Source of the DNA: Rhodospirillales bacterium
GTDB lineage: Bacteria; Pseudomonadota; Alphaproteobacteria; Micavibrionales; UBA1664
Reading direction: 5' to 3'
Assembly (NCBI GenBank): GCA_023898805.1
Contig: CP060260.1
Coordinates: forward strand, 62,001-126,000
DNA: 64,000 nt
A program made the position numbers and the translations under genes. This document shows positions 37,008 to 45,161 of this stretch, piece by piece; the stretch's first letter is position 1; each line of letters begins with the position of its first letter. The notes beneath the pieces were generated by a model. That model searched no databases. It was not told the DNA's origin and saw only the letters and a list, made by a program, of their open reading frames with translations.

Positions 37008-37579
37008 TCCTGCTGATCGACAATTACGACAGCTTCACCTTCAACCTTGTCCAGTATCTGGGCGACCTTGGCGCGCAGATCGACGTGCGCCGCAACGACC
37101 GGGTCACGGTGCCGGAAATTCTGGCCATGCGCCCGGATGCGCTCGTCATCTCGCCGGGGCCGGGCGACCCGGACCATGCGGGCGTCTGCCTTGACGCGAT
37201 CCGTGCGGCCGCCGACGCGAAAATCCCCCTGCTTGGCGTGTGTCTGGGCCATCAGGCGATCGGGCAGGCTTTTGGCGGGCGAGTGGTGCGCGCGCCCGTG
37301 CCGATGCACGGCAAAATCTCGGCCATCCATCATCGCGGCGCTTCGGTATTCGCAAACCTGCCCAATCCCATCGACGTCACGCGCTATCATTCACTGGTGG
37401 TCGAACGCGCCACCCTGCCGCCCGCCCTGCACGTCACAGCCGAAACCGAAGATGGGCTGATCATGGGCCTTCAGCACGCCGATCTGCCGATCCATGGCGT
37501 CCAGTTCCATCCCGAAAGCATCATGACCACGCACGGCCATGCGATGCTGCGCAACTTCCTCTCCCGCCTGCCCGCATGA
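37004..37579 (+). CDS. trpG: Anthranilate synthase component II (glutamine amidotransferase)
   Basis: TrpG supplies ammonia from glutamine to TrpE. The 191-residue class I amidotransferase has 'LLIDNYDSFTFNLVQYLG', the nucleophile Cys in 'GVCLGHQAIGQAFGG' and His/Glu in 'GVQFHPESIMT'. ATG 37004 overlaps the trpE stop and gives the normal N-terminus; the open frame further upstream is inside trpE. It ends with an ATGA overlap into trpD. Confidence 0.96.
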   Translation: MILLIDNYDSFTFNLVQYLGDLGAQIDVRRNDRVTVPEILAMRPDALVISPGPGDPDHAGVCLDAIRAAADAKIPLLGVCLGHQAIGQAFGGRVVRAPVPMHGKISAIHHRGASVFANLPNPIDVTRYHSLVVERATLPPALHVTAETEDGLIMGLQHADLPIHGVQFHPESIMTTHGHAMLRNFLSRLPA

Positions 37580-38544
37580 CGGCGATGGAATCCGCCACGG
37601 AATCGACCATCGACGCGATGCTCGCGGGCCGGATGTCCGAACCCGAAATGGCGGCCTTCCTGACCGCTTTGGCCGACCGCGGCGAAAGCGTCGCCGATAT
37701 CGTCGGTGCCGCGCGCGCCCTGCGCCGCCATGTCACCGGCCTGTACGCCCCCGCCGACGCCATTGATTGCTGTGGCACCGGCGGCGACGGATTGAACACC
37801 CTGAACGTATCCACCGCCGTCGCCTTCGTGCTTGCGGCCTGCGGCGTGCCGGTCGCCAAACACGGCAACCGCGCCGCGTCCTCCCGCTCTGGCGCGGCGG
37901 ACGTGCTGGAAAAACTCAACATCCCGCTGGACGTATCCTTCGACGTGCTGGAGGACGCGCTGGATAATATCGGCTTCTGCTTTCTGATGGCCCCGCTGCA
38001 CCATCGCGCCATGGCCCATGTCGCGCCGGTGCGCAAGGCGCTGGCACGCCGCACGATCTTCAACCTGCTTGGTCCGCTGGCGAACCCTGCCGCCGTCCGC
38101 CGCCAGATGGTCGGCGTCTACGCCCCGCGCTGGGTCCGCCCGATGGCCGAGGCGCTCAAGGAACTGAGAAGCGAGGCTGCCTGGGTCGTCCACGGCGACG
38201 GCATGGACGAAATCAGTCTTTCCGGTCCCACGCAGGTGGCGATGCTGGCCCATGGCGCGATCACCGAAACCACGCTGACACATGCGGATTTCGGCCTGCC
38301 CCAAATCGATCCGCAAGCATTGCGCGGCGGCGACGCTGCCTTCAACGCCCGCGCGCTCAAGGACCTTCTGACGGGCGAGCAATCCGCCTACCGCGACACC
38401 GTGCTGGCCAACGCTGCCGCCGCTTTGGTGATGACCGGCAACGCACGCGATCTGAAAGACGGCGTCCGGCGCGCCGCCGCCGCGCTTGACGACGGCGACG
38501 CCATGGGCGTTCTTGATCGTTATCGCGAGATATTGACCGCATGA
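37576..38544 (+). CDS. trpD: Anthranilate phosphoribosyltransferase
   Basis: TrpD joins anthranilate and PRPP. The 322-residue protein has the helical N-terminal domain and the PRPP motifs 'CGTGGDGLNTLNVST', 'KHGNRAASSRSGAADVLE' and 'TIFNLLGPLANPA'. The start at 37576 overlaps the trpG stop by four bases; the frame is open much further upstream, but that part reads through trpG in the wrong frame. It overlaps trpC by ATGA. Confidence 0.95.
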   Translation: MTAMESATESTIDAMLAGRMSEPEMAAFLTALADRGESVADIVGAARALRRHVTGLYAPADAIDCCGTGGDGLNTLNVSTAVAFVLAACGVPVAKHGNRAASSRSGAADVLEKLNIPLDVSFDVLEDALDNIGFCFLMAPLHHRAMAHVAPVRKALARRTIFNLLGPLANPAAVRRQMVGVYAPRWVRPMAEALKELRSEAAWVVHGDGMDEISLSGPTQVAMLAHGAITETTLTHADFGLPQIDPQALRGGDAAFNARALKDLLTGEQSAYRDTVLANAAAALVMTGNARDLKDGVRRAAAALDDGDAMGVLDRYREILTA

Positions 38545-39296
38545 ACGACATCCTTGCCAAAATCTGCGACGACAAGCGCCGCCATATCGACCGCGTCCGC
38601 CACAGGCTCGATATGTCGAACCTTTCCCCGGTGCGCGGATTCAAGGCCGCGCTGCTCGCCGCCCGCCTGCCGGTGATTGCGGAAATCAAAAAGGCGTCGC
38701 CCAGCAAGGGTTTGTTGCGCGCCGATTTCGACCCGGCCAGACACGCCCGCCAATATGAATCGGCGGGCGCGGCCTGCCTTTCGGTGTTAACCGACGAACC
38801 CTGGTTTCAGGGCACCGACGACGATTTGCGCGCCGCGCGCGAAGCCTGCGCCCTGCCGGTCCTGCGCAAGGATTTCATGCTCGACCCGTGGCAGGTGGCC
38901 GAGGCGCGAACCCTTGGCGCCGATTGCATCCTCGTCATCATGGCCGCGCTCGGCGATGCCACGGCGCAGGCCCTGTACGACGAAGCGCGCAAATACGACA
39001 TGGACGTGCTGATCGAGGTGCACGACGCGCGCGAACGCGACCGCGCGCTGGCCCTGAACGCGCCCGACGCGATGATCGGCGTTAACAATCGCAACCTCAA
39101 GACTCTGAAGGTCGCACTCGACACCTCTTTCGACCTGATTCGCAAAATCCCCGCTGACCGCATTGCCATATCCGAAAGCGGCATCGCCTCCCGCGCCGAA
39201 ATGAAATCCCTGACCGAGGCCGGATTCCGGGGCTTCCTGATCGGCGAGGCGTTGATGACCCAACCCGACCCCGGTCAGGCCCTGTTGACCTTCTAG
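38541..39296 (+). CDS. trpC: Indole-3-glycerol phosphate synthase
   Basis: TrpC closes the indole ring in tryptophan synthesis. The 251-residue TIM barrel has 'VIAEIKKASPSKGLLRADFD' split around the catalytic Lys, 'LRKDFMLDPWQVAEA', 'GVNNRNLKTLKV', 'SESGIASRAE' and 'GFLIGEALM'. It ends the ppiD-trpE-trpG-trpD-trpC run, 51 bases before lexA. The moaC-moeA pair often found between trpC and lexA in Alphaproteobacteria is absent. Confidence 0.95.
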   Translation: MNDILAKICDDKRRHIDRVRHRLDMSNLSPVRGFKAALLAARLPVIAEIKKASPSKGLLRADFDPARHARQYESAGAACLSVLTDEPWFQGTDDDLRAAREACALPVLRKDFMLDPWQVAEARTLGADCILVIMAALGDATAQALYDEARKYDMDVLIEVHDARERDRALALNAPDAMIGVNNRNLKTLKVALDTSFDLIRKIPADRIAISESGIASRAEMKSLTEAGFRGFLIGEALMTQPDPGQALLTF

Positions 39297-39298
39297 GC

Positions 39299-39313
39299 GA
39301 ACAGGCGTAGAAC
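39299..39313 (+). promoter_or_regulatory. LexA operator (SOS box) upstream of lexA
   Basis: GAAC, seven bases, GAAC: the direct-repeat operator recognised by alphaproteobacterial LexA. It begins 2 bases after the trpC stop and 49 bases before the lexA start, in the position expected for autoregulation. Confidence 0.85.
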
Positions 39314-39347
39314 GAAACAAGAATATTTTGGCATCAAGGGGCAAGAC

Positions 39348-40046
39348 ATGCTGACCAAAAAGCAACGCGATTTGCTGATCTTCATCCATGAACGCATGGC
39401 GGATGGCGATCTGGCGCCGTCCTTCGACGAAATGAAGGACGCACTCGACCTCAAATCCAAATCCGGCATCCACCGCCTGATCGAGGCGCTGGTCGAACGC
39501 GGCTTTCTCGAACGCCTGCCCAACCGCGCCCGCGCGCTGCAGGTCAGAAAACTGCCCGAGGGCTATGCCCCCAAACCCGCCGACCATTCCGAAGTCGCGC
39601 AAAAGGCCCGCATGGTGCAGGACCTCTCATCCTACCGCGCCCGCGCGCAGGAGCGCGCGGCCATCGCCTCCATCCCCCTGCTCGGCAAAATCGCCGCCGG
39701 CACACCGATCGAGGCGATCCGCCACGACGGCCAGACCATCGACATGCCCGCCAGCATGATCGGCAAGGGCGAATATTACGCATTGGTGGTCGATGGCGAC
39801 TCGATGAAGGACGCGGGCATCATGGATCAGGATGTCGCGCTGATCAAAAAATCCGACCACGCGCATGACGGCGACATCGTGGTCGCATTGGTTGACGAAC
39901 AGGAAGTGACGCTCAAGCGCCTGCGCCGCCGCGGCAGCCATATCGACCTGATCCCCGAAAACCCGGCCTACGACATCCGCACATTCGAGGGCGGGCGCGT
40001 GCAGGTGCAGGGCGTCCTTTCCGGCCTTTACCGGCAGTATCACTGA
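39348..40046 (+). CDS. lexA: SOS repressor LexA
   Basis: LexA represses DNA-damage genes and is inactivated by RecA-stimulated self-cleavage. The 232-residue protein has an N-terminal winged helix (about 1-65, 'LAPSFDEMKDALDLKSKSGI'), the cleavage site Ala-Gly in 'GKIAAGTPIEAI', the nucleophilic Ser in 'VDGDSMKDAGIMD' and the general-base Lys in 'EVTLKRL'. AAGGGG precedes the ATG. A GAAC-N7-GAAC operator lies just upstream. Its end overlaps the convergent comEC end by seven bases. Confidence 0.96.
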   Translation: MLTKKQRDLLIFIHERMADGDLAPSFDEMKDALDLKSKSGIHRLIEALVERGFLERLPNRARALQVRKLPEGYAPKPADHSEVAQKARMVQDLSSYRARAQERAAIASIPLLGKIAAGTPIEAIRHDGQTIDMPASMIGKGEYYALVVDGDSMKDAGIMDQDVALIKKSDHAHDGDIVVALVDEQEVTLKRLRRRGSHIDLIPENPAYDIRTFEGGRVQVQGVLSGLYRQYH

Positions 40047-42190
40047 CCTGTCTTTTTTATGCGGCCGTCATATGGGGACAACAGCGTCCACGGCCTGCGC
40101 ACATCATCCGGCGTCATGCCCGCCGCACGCCATGCGGCACCGTCATCCGAAAACGCCATGCCGCCTGCGTCGCGCACATCCCAGTACGGAATGACCGACG
40201 ACGACCCGCATCCGGCCGCGCGCGCGGCGCCGTACGACACCGCCTTGTTCACCCCCACCACCAGCGGCGCCCACGCGCATTCCTCGCGCAGCGCCATGAC
40301 ATTGCGCACCACGCTCAACCGGGCCTGACCGCGCACGATGCGGCACGCGTAATCGTCGCACGCAACATTGATCCCCCCGCCCGTCCATGTGCCGCCCTTG
40401 CGCATCGGCTTGCCAGCCAGCGCCTCCGTTCCGCCCCATAATGCGTTCCAGTTCCGACGCGCGAAACGCGGCGGCGCGCGCCAGACATAAAGCGTCTGGT
40501 CCCCATCGTGGACGGCCAAGGCCTGTCCGGCACCGTCTAGCATAACCGCCGCGCGCGGGGCCAAAACCCCGGCCACGCACGCCCCCGCCATCACGACAAG
40601 CCCCACCAGCCGCCACCACCCGCGCCACAGGCACAACAGCAAAAACCCGCCCATCGCAACGGCGTACCATCCGCCGACAATCGCCGGCAGCGCGTTCGCC
40701 GCATGAGGCAGGTGCGCAACCCAGCGCGCGACATCCAGCGTCCCGTCCACACCCAGCGCGACGAGCTTTAAAAACACCCCGTCCAGATGCACCGGCATCA
40801 ACGCCAGCGCCGCCATCCCCGCAGGCATGACCACAAAACTGGTCAGCGGTATCGCCGCGGCGTTGGCGATCACGCCGTAAATCTGCAACCGCCCGAAATG
40901 ATGCAATACCGGCGGCAACGTCGCCAACGACACAACGATGGTGGTCGCGAAAATCCCCCCAAAATACAAAAACACGCGCATGAACCACCCCGTGCGCCGC
41001 CCGCGTGCAAGCATCAGGTCGCCCGCCGCCTCGTAAAACGCCACCATCGCCAGCACCGCCGCGAAGGAAAGCTGGAACGATGCCCCGACCAGACTTTCGG
41101 GCCGCAACACCAGTACCGCAAAGGCGCTGATCGCGACGACACGCAGGGAAATCGCGCTGCGGTCCAGCATCACGGCCAGAAGAGCAAGCCCCGTCATCAG
41201 CATCGACCGCTGCGTCGGCACCGGCATCCCGGCCAGCAGGCTGTAAAAAAGCCCCGCCGCGATCGCCGCCAATGCCGCGATTTTCTTGATCGGCCAACGC
41301 AAGGCGATATACGGCGACAGCGCCAGCACGAACCGCACCAGAAAAAACACCGCCCCGCACACGATGGCGACATGCAGCCCCGAAATGGACAAAAGGTGAT
41401 AAAGCCCGGAATCGCGCAAATCCGCGTTGATAACCTCGGGAATGCTCGAACGTTCGCCTGCCAGCAGCGCGGTCGCCACCGCGCTTTGCGGATACGGCAT
41501 CTGCGCCGAAACCCGCGTGGCGATGCGCTGGCGCAGCCGGTTGAACCACAAATCCACCGAACGCGGCGGCGGCGCAGGCGCGATTTCCGCGAAATGCCCC
41601 ATGGTGAAACCGAGTGCGCCGATCCCCTCGAAATAGGCTTGCCGCCGGTAATCGAACCCGCCCGGCGACACCGGACCACCCGGCGGTGTCAATTGCGCCA
41701 GCAATGCAACCCGCGCGCCGGGGCGAACATCCGCGGGGATATGCGCGCTGGAAAGCCGCACCATGCGTGGTGTCGCCTCTTTCGGCAGCTTCTCGATCGA
41801 AAGACGGTCCAGCGTGACCTTGCGGCGCGCATGGCCGGAATCCGGGTCCGCCACCGTAATGTCCAGCACCCGGCCTTCGATCCGCGTGAATTTGATGCTT
41901 CGCTCCAGCATCGGCGCGGCCGCCACCATCGCCCGCCCCTGCGCCAGCACGAAACCCAGCGCCCCCAAAAACAGGATGACCGCCCAGTAAAGATAGGCCC
42001 GCGCCCAGACCCGTGCCGCGATCAGCAAGCCCGCCGCGCACACCAACGCCCCGGCGCCAAGGGCATAGGGCGGTTCGACCCGCAGGGCGAAATACAAGGC
42101 GATGCCGCAGGCCAGCCACACCGGCGCCCATAACACGCGGTCGCGCACGGGCTGCCACTGCTCGACGATTGAACTGATTACGGCACGCAT
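40040..42190 (-). CDS. comEC: ComEC/Rec2-family DNA uptake membrane protein
   Basis: A 716-residue polytopic membrane protein with an N-terminal DUF4131 region (about 40-200). The competence domain follows (about 230-500) with 'LLAGERSSIPEVINADLRDSG', 'HLLSISGLHVAIVCGAVFFL' and 'AGMPVPTQRSMLMTGLALL'. The C-terminal 200 residues lack the HxHxDH metallo-beta-lactamase signature of Bacillus ComEC, which is usual in Alphaproteobacteria. It probably forms the channel for single-stranded DNA uptake. It is divergent from gltX across 41 bases. Confidence 0.88.
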   Translation of the reverse strand: MRAVISSIVEQWQPVRDRVLWAPVWLACGIALYFALRVEPPYALGAGALVCAAGLLIAARVWARAYLYWAVILFLGALGFVLAQGRAMVAAAPMLERSIKFTRIEGRVLDITVADPDSGHARRKVTLDRLSIEKLPKEATPRMVRLSSAHIPADVRPGARVALLAQLTPPGGPVSPGGFDYRRQAYFEGIGALGFTMGHFAEIAPAPPPRSVDLWFNRLRQRIATRVSAQMPYPQSAVATALLAGERSSIPEVINADLRDSGLYHLLSISGLHVAIVCGAVFFLVRFVLALSPYIALRWPIKKIAALAAIAAGLFYSLLAGMPVPTQRSMLMTGLALLAVMLDRSAISLRVVAISAFAVLVLRPESLVGASFQLSFAAVLAMVAFYEAAGDLMLARGRRTGWFMRVFLYFGGIFATTIVVSLATLPPVLHHFGRLQIYGVIANAAAIPLTSFVVMPAGMAALALMPVHLDGVFLKLVALGVDGTLDVARWVAHLPHAANALPAIVGGWYAVAMGGFLLLCLWRGWWRLVGLVVMAGACVAGVLAPRAAVMLDGAGQALAVHDGDQTLYVWRAPPRFARRNWNALWGGTEALAGKPMRKGGTWTGGGINVACDDYACRIVRGQARLSVVRNVMALREECAWAPLVVGVNKAVSYGAARAAGCGSSSVIPYWDVRDAGGMAFSDDGAAWRAAGMTPDDVRRPWTLLSPYDGRIKKTGQ

Positions 42191-42231
42191 CTATAACCAC
42201 TGATACCGTTTCACCAAGCCAAGGCCAAGAC

Positions 42232-43671
42232 ATGTCCGCCGCAACCAGCGTAATCACCCGCTTCGCCCCCTCGCCCACCGGCATGCTCCATATCGGCGGC
42301 GCGCGCACCGCTCTGTTCAACTGGTGCTATGCCCGGCATACGGGCGGCAAATTCCTGCTGCGCATCGAGGATACGGACAAGGCCCGCTCGACGCCCGAAG
42401 CGATCGACGCCATCCTGCGCGACCTTGCATGGCTGGGCATCGATTGGGACGATGCGCCGCTTTATCAATCGCAGCGTGCCGCGCGCCACGCCGAAATCGC
42501 GCACGAACTGGTCGAACGCGGCCGGGCCTATTTCTGTTACTGCACACCCGAAGAACTGGAGGCGATGAAGGACGAGGCCAAGGCCCGCGGCGAACAGCCC
42601 CGCTATAACCGCATGTGGCGCGACCGCGACCCGGCCACCGCCCCGGCGGGGGCAAAGCCGGTCATCCGCATCAAGGCCCCGCTTGACGGCGAAACCACGA
42701 TCGCCGACGCGGTTCAGGGCAACGTGACGGTACAAAACAGCCAGCTCGACGACATGATCCTGCTGCGCTCCGATGAGTCGCCCACCTATATGCTGGCCGT
42801 GGTGGTGGACGACCACGACATGGGCGTGACCCACGTCGTGCGCGGCGACGACCATCTGAACAACGCCTTCCGCCAAAAGCTGATTTTCGACGCCATGGGC
42901 TGGAACGTGCCAGTTTTCGGACATGTGCCGCTGATTCACGGCGAGGACGGCGCAAAACTTTCCAAACGCCACGGCGCACAGGGCGCGCAGGAATTCCGCG
43001 ACATGGGCATCCTGCCCGAGGCATTGGACAACTACTTGCTGCGTCTGGGCTGGAGCCACGGCGACGACGAGATTTTTACCAAGGAACAGGCGGCCCGGTG
43101 GTTCGACATCAACGACATCAATGCCGGCCCCTCGCGCCTTGATTTCAAAAAGCTCGAACACGTCAACGCCCACCACATGAAGCTGGCCGACGACACGCGC
43201 CTTGCCGATGAAACCCTTGCTTTACGGGGCGGAAACGTCGATGCCACGCACCGCGCACGGCTGATCGGGGGGATGCACGACCTCAAGGCGCGCGCGACGA
43301 CGCTGGTCGGCCTTGCCGCCGACGCGTCGCTTTACCTCAAGGACGCACCCTTCGATTACGACGAAAAGGCCGCCGCCACGCTGAACGACCACGACGCGCA
43401 CCATGCGATGCACGCCATATACGACGCCCTCGCCCGCCTTGGCGCGGATTTCCGGGACACGGAGATCGAATCCGCCTTGCGCAAAATCGCCGATGCCCAA
43501 TACGGCGGCAAGCTGGGCAAGGTGATGATGCCCTTCCGCGCCGCGCTGGCCGGAACCATGACCTCGCCCCCGATCGCCAAGGCAGCCGAGGTGCTGGGCC
43601 AAAGCGAAACCATGAACCGCCTCAAGGCCGCGCTGCACTGGATGCACGACCAAGGGCACAGCCACCATTAA
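42232..43671 (+). CDS. gltX: Glutamyl-tRNA synthetase
   Basis: GltX charges tRNA-Glu. The 479-residue class I synthetase has the HIGH motif in 'FAPSPTGMLHIGGARTALFN', 'RIEDTDKARST' and the KMSKS equivalent 'KLSKRHGA'. A C-terminal anticodon-binding domain follows (about 330-479). Alphaproteobacteria often have two gltX genes, one of them non-discriminating; which type this is cannot be told. It is followed closely by a promoter-like sequence for the next gene. Confidence 0.94.
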   Translation: MSAATSVITRFAPSPTGMLHIGGARTALFNWCYARHTGGKFLLRIEDTDKARSTPEAIDAILRDLAWLGIDWDDAPLYQSQRAARHAEIAHELVERGRAYFCYCTPEELEAMKDEAKARGEQPRYNRMWRDRDPATAPAGAKPVIRIKAPLDGETTIADAVQGNVTVQNSQLDDMILLRSDESPTYMLAVVVDDHDMGVTHVVRGDDHLNNAFRQKLIFDAMGWNVPVFGHVPLIHGEDGAKLSKRHGAQGAQEFRDMGILPEALDNYLLRLGWSHGDDEIFTKEQAARWFDINDINAGPSRLDFKKLEHVNAHHMKLADDTRLADETLALRGGNVDATHRARLIGGMHDLKARATTLVGLAADASLYLKDAPFDYDEKAAATLNDHDAHHAMHAIYDALARLGADFRDTEIESALRKIADAQYGGKLGKVMMPFRAALAGTMTSPPIAKAAEVLGQSETMNRLKAALHWMHDQGHSHH

Positions 43672-43675
43672 TCAA

Positions 43676-43703
43676 TTGACATAATATAAACAATACGTTA
43701 AAT
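43676..43703 (+). promoter_or_regulatory. Consensus-like promoter close to a start codon
   Basis: TTGACA (43676-43681), a 16-base spacer and TTAAAT (43698-43703) form a near-consensus sigma-70-type promoter. The start codon at 43711 is only seven bases after the -10 box, and no Shine-Dalgarno sequence is present, so the transcript may begin at or next to the ATG. Confidence 0.5.
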
Positions 43704-43710
43704 TTCGTGC

Positions 43711-44280
43711 ATGCAATCGCCAAAATTCCTTGCTCGGGCCCTGACTGCCATCTTTACCGCTGCCGCCGCGCCTGCCGCTACGGCAGCACCCGCCGCATCG
43801 CTTCTAGACGACAAAGTGGCGCAGATTGAATACATAAAAAGCCTCGAACCCGGGATGAAAAACACCTATGCGGGGGCACTGGCCTATAACGCAGTGAAAC
43901 TGCCGAACCCCAAAAGCGTCGCGACCGTAGTGAATGGCTTCTTTAGCTTCGCAAAAACCGACCTGACCCCGCAGATGCAAGAAGCCGCATGGAAAAAGGC
44001 TGCGCACGACGTCGCCCACTACGCGGTACGTTCACCAGCCGGATTTCGTGCTCTTGAATGCAAACTGGAAGCCGCACCCAAAGACATCGTATCGGCCTAT
44101 GTTTACGACAAAAGCATCGATAACCTCAAAGGCGGGAAAAACACGCCTTATGCCCTACTTTGGCAGATGAACACGGATTACAGCGCCGCGTTCTTGATAG
44201 CGCAGACCGCCCAGAACAGTGTCGATTATAAAATCACGCCCGCCGCGGCCACCCAGATCAAAAACTGCATGGCCCAGTAA
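43711..44280 (+). CDS. Exported hypothetical protein, paralogue of the next gene
   Basis: A 189-residue protein with an N-terminal signal peptide (about residues 1-26, Ala-rich, cleavage near 'ATAAPA'). The mature part is helical, with 'DVAHYAVRSPAGFRALECKLE' in the middle and a Cys at the C-terminus ('IKNCMAQ'). The middle segment resembles 'ARGVLEFATNNPDKFRQLYC' in the next gene, including the FR-x-L-x-C motif. Family and function are unknown; a periplasmic location is inferred. Confidence 0.68.
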   Translation: MQSPKFLARALTAIFTAAAAPAATAAPAASLLDDKVAQIEYIKSLEPGMKNTYAGALAYNAVKLPNPKSVATVVNGFFSFAKTDLTPQMQEAAWKKAAHDVAHYAVRSPAGFRALECKLEAAPKDIVSAYVYDKSIDNLKGGKNTPYALLWQMNTDYSAAFLIAQTAQNSVDYKITPAAATQIKNCMAQ

Positions 44281-44345
44281 ATGCGCGCATACAAGTAAAC
44301 GCGCATCCATTCGACTTTTTTACCCAAACCGGTTAAAATAAGCGG

Positions 44346-45041
44346 ATGCATCGCACCCCCCGCCTGACCCTGTTTGTCCTTGCCTTTCTCTGCCTTCCGG
44401 CAATGGCCGCGCGGGCCCAGCAGGCTACGGCCGACACCCCACTCAGCCGCCCGGCCTATGTCCGCGTCGGCGCCGATAAATATGAACCCTTGCGCGCAGG
44501 CGACGCGCGCAGCGATCGCGCCCTGCTAAGCAACGCCATCTCCGCAGACCAGAAATCGGGCCTTGGCGCAAAACTGCAAAGCGGCCAGATCGTCGATTTC
44601 ATCATGCGCAGCGTCGGCTTCATCGACAATGCCACCGATGCGCAATCCGCCACCAAGGCCCGGCAGGACGTCGCGCGCGGCGTGCTGGAATTTGCGACCA
44701 ACAATCCCGACAAATTCCGCCAGCTATACTGCCTGAGCGCGCGTAGTGGCGGAAAAAAAGTGATCTACGTGGTGCGCGACTGGCGCATGATGGCGGAAGT
44801 GCCACGCGACGCGGCACCGGAGGCCACGATCCTTTCCTATGGCGAAAACCCGTCCGGCGCGCTGTTTCTGGCGTCGATCAACGCCCCCTATGGTAGCCTT
44901 GGCGCCAACGGCGTGGCGGCAACCTGCGGTATCGACATCTCAAAGGGGTTGAGCGCAAGCGTGCCGACCTACACGCCACCGCAAAACATCAAGACTCCCA
45001 CGCGGGATGAACTGATCCGGATGCTGCAACAGCAGAAATAA
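44346..45041 (+). CDS. Exported hypothetical protein, 231 aa
   Basis: It has a clear signal peptide ending at 'AMAARAQQ' (about residue 25). The mature part has two Cys residues, in 'FRQLYCLSARSG' and 'VAATCGIDISKG', placed like those of the preceding gene product. A segment 'KVIYVVRDWRMMAEVP' is probably a beta strand followed by a turn. The two genes are 65 bases apart and probably arose by duplication. Function unknown. Confidence 0.68.
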   Translation: MHRTPRLTLFVLAFLCLPAMAARAQQATADTPLSRPAYVRVGADKYEPLRAGDARSDRALLSNAISADQKSGLGAKLQSGQIVDFIMRSVGFIDNATDAQSATKARQDVARGVLEFATNNPDKFRQLYCLSARSGGKKVIYVVRDWRMMAEVPRDAAPEATILSYGENPSGALFLASINAPYGSLGANGVAATCGIDISKGLSASVPTYTPPQNIKTPTRDELIRMLQQQK

Positions 45042-45161
45042 CCTCGTACGCACTATGTCAAAATACCCCCTGCGCGATTGCCCTGCCCGCCCGCGCGGCG
45101 TAAACTTTTTATTCCGCGATTCGCCGTCAACGGCGCGCCAACCTTGAAAACCGGGACCGAC

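Noticed and set aside
40040..40600. ComEC thought to be truncated because it lacks the metallo-beta-lactamase domain
   Set aside because: Alphaproteobacterial ComEC proteins commonly lack this domain, and the 716-residue length is normal for them.
40143..42320. Open frame of 725 codons on the same strand as comEC in another frame
   Set aside because: Gly/Arg/Ala-rich peptide typical of an out-of-frame reading; comEC in the other frame carries the conserved motifs.
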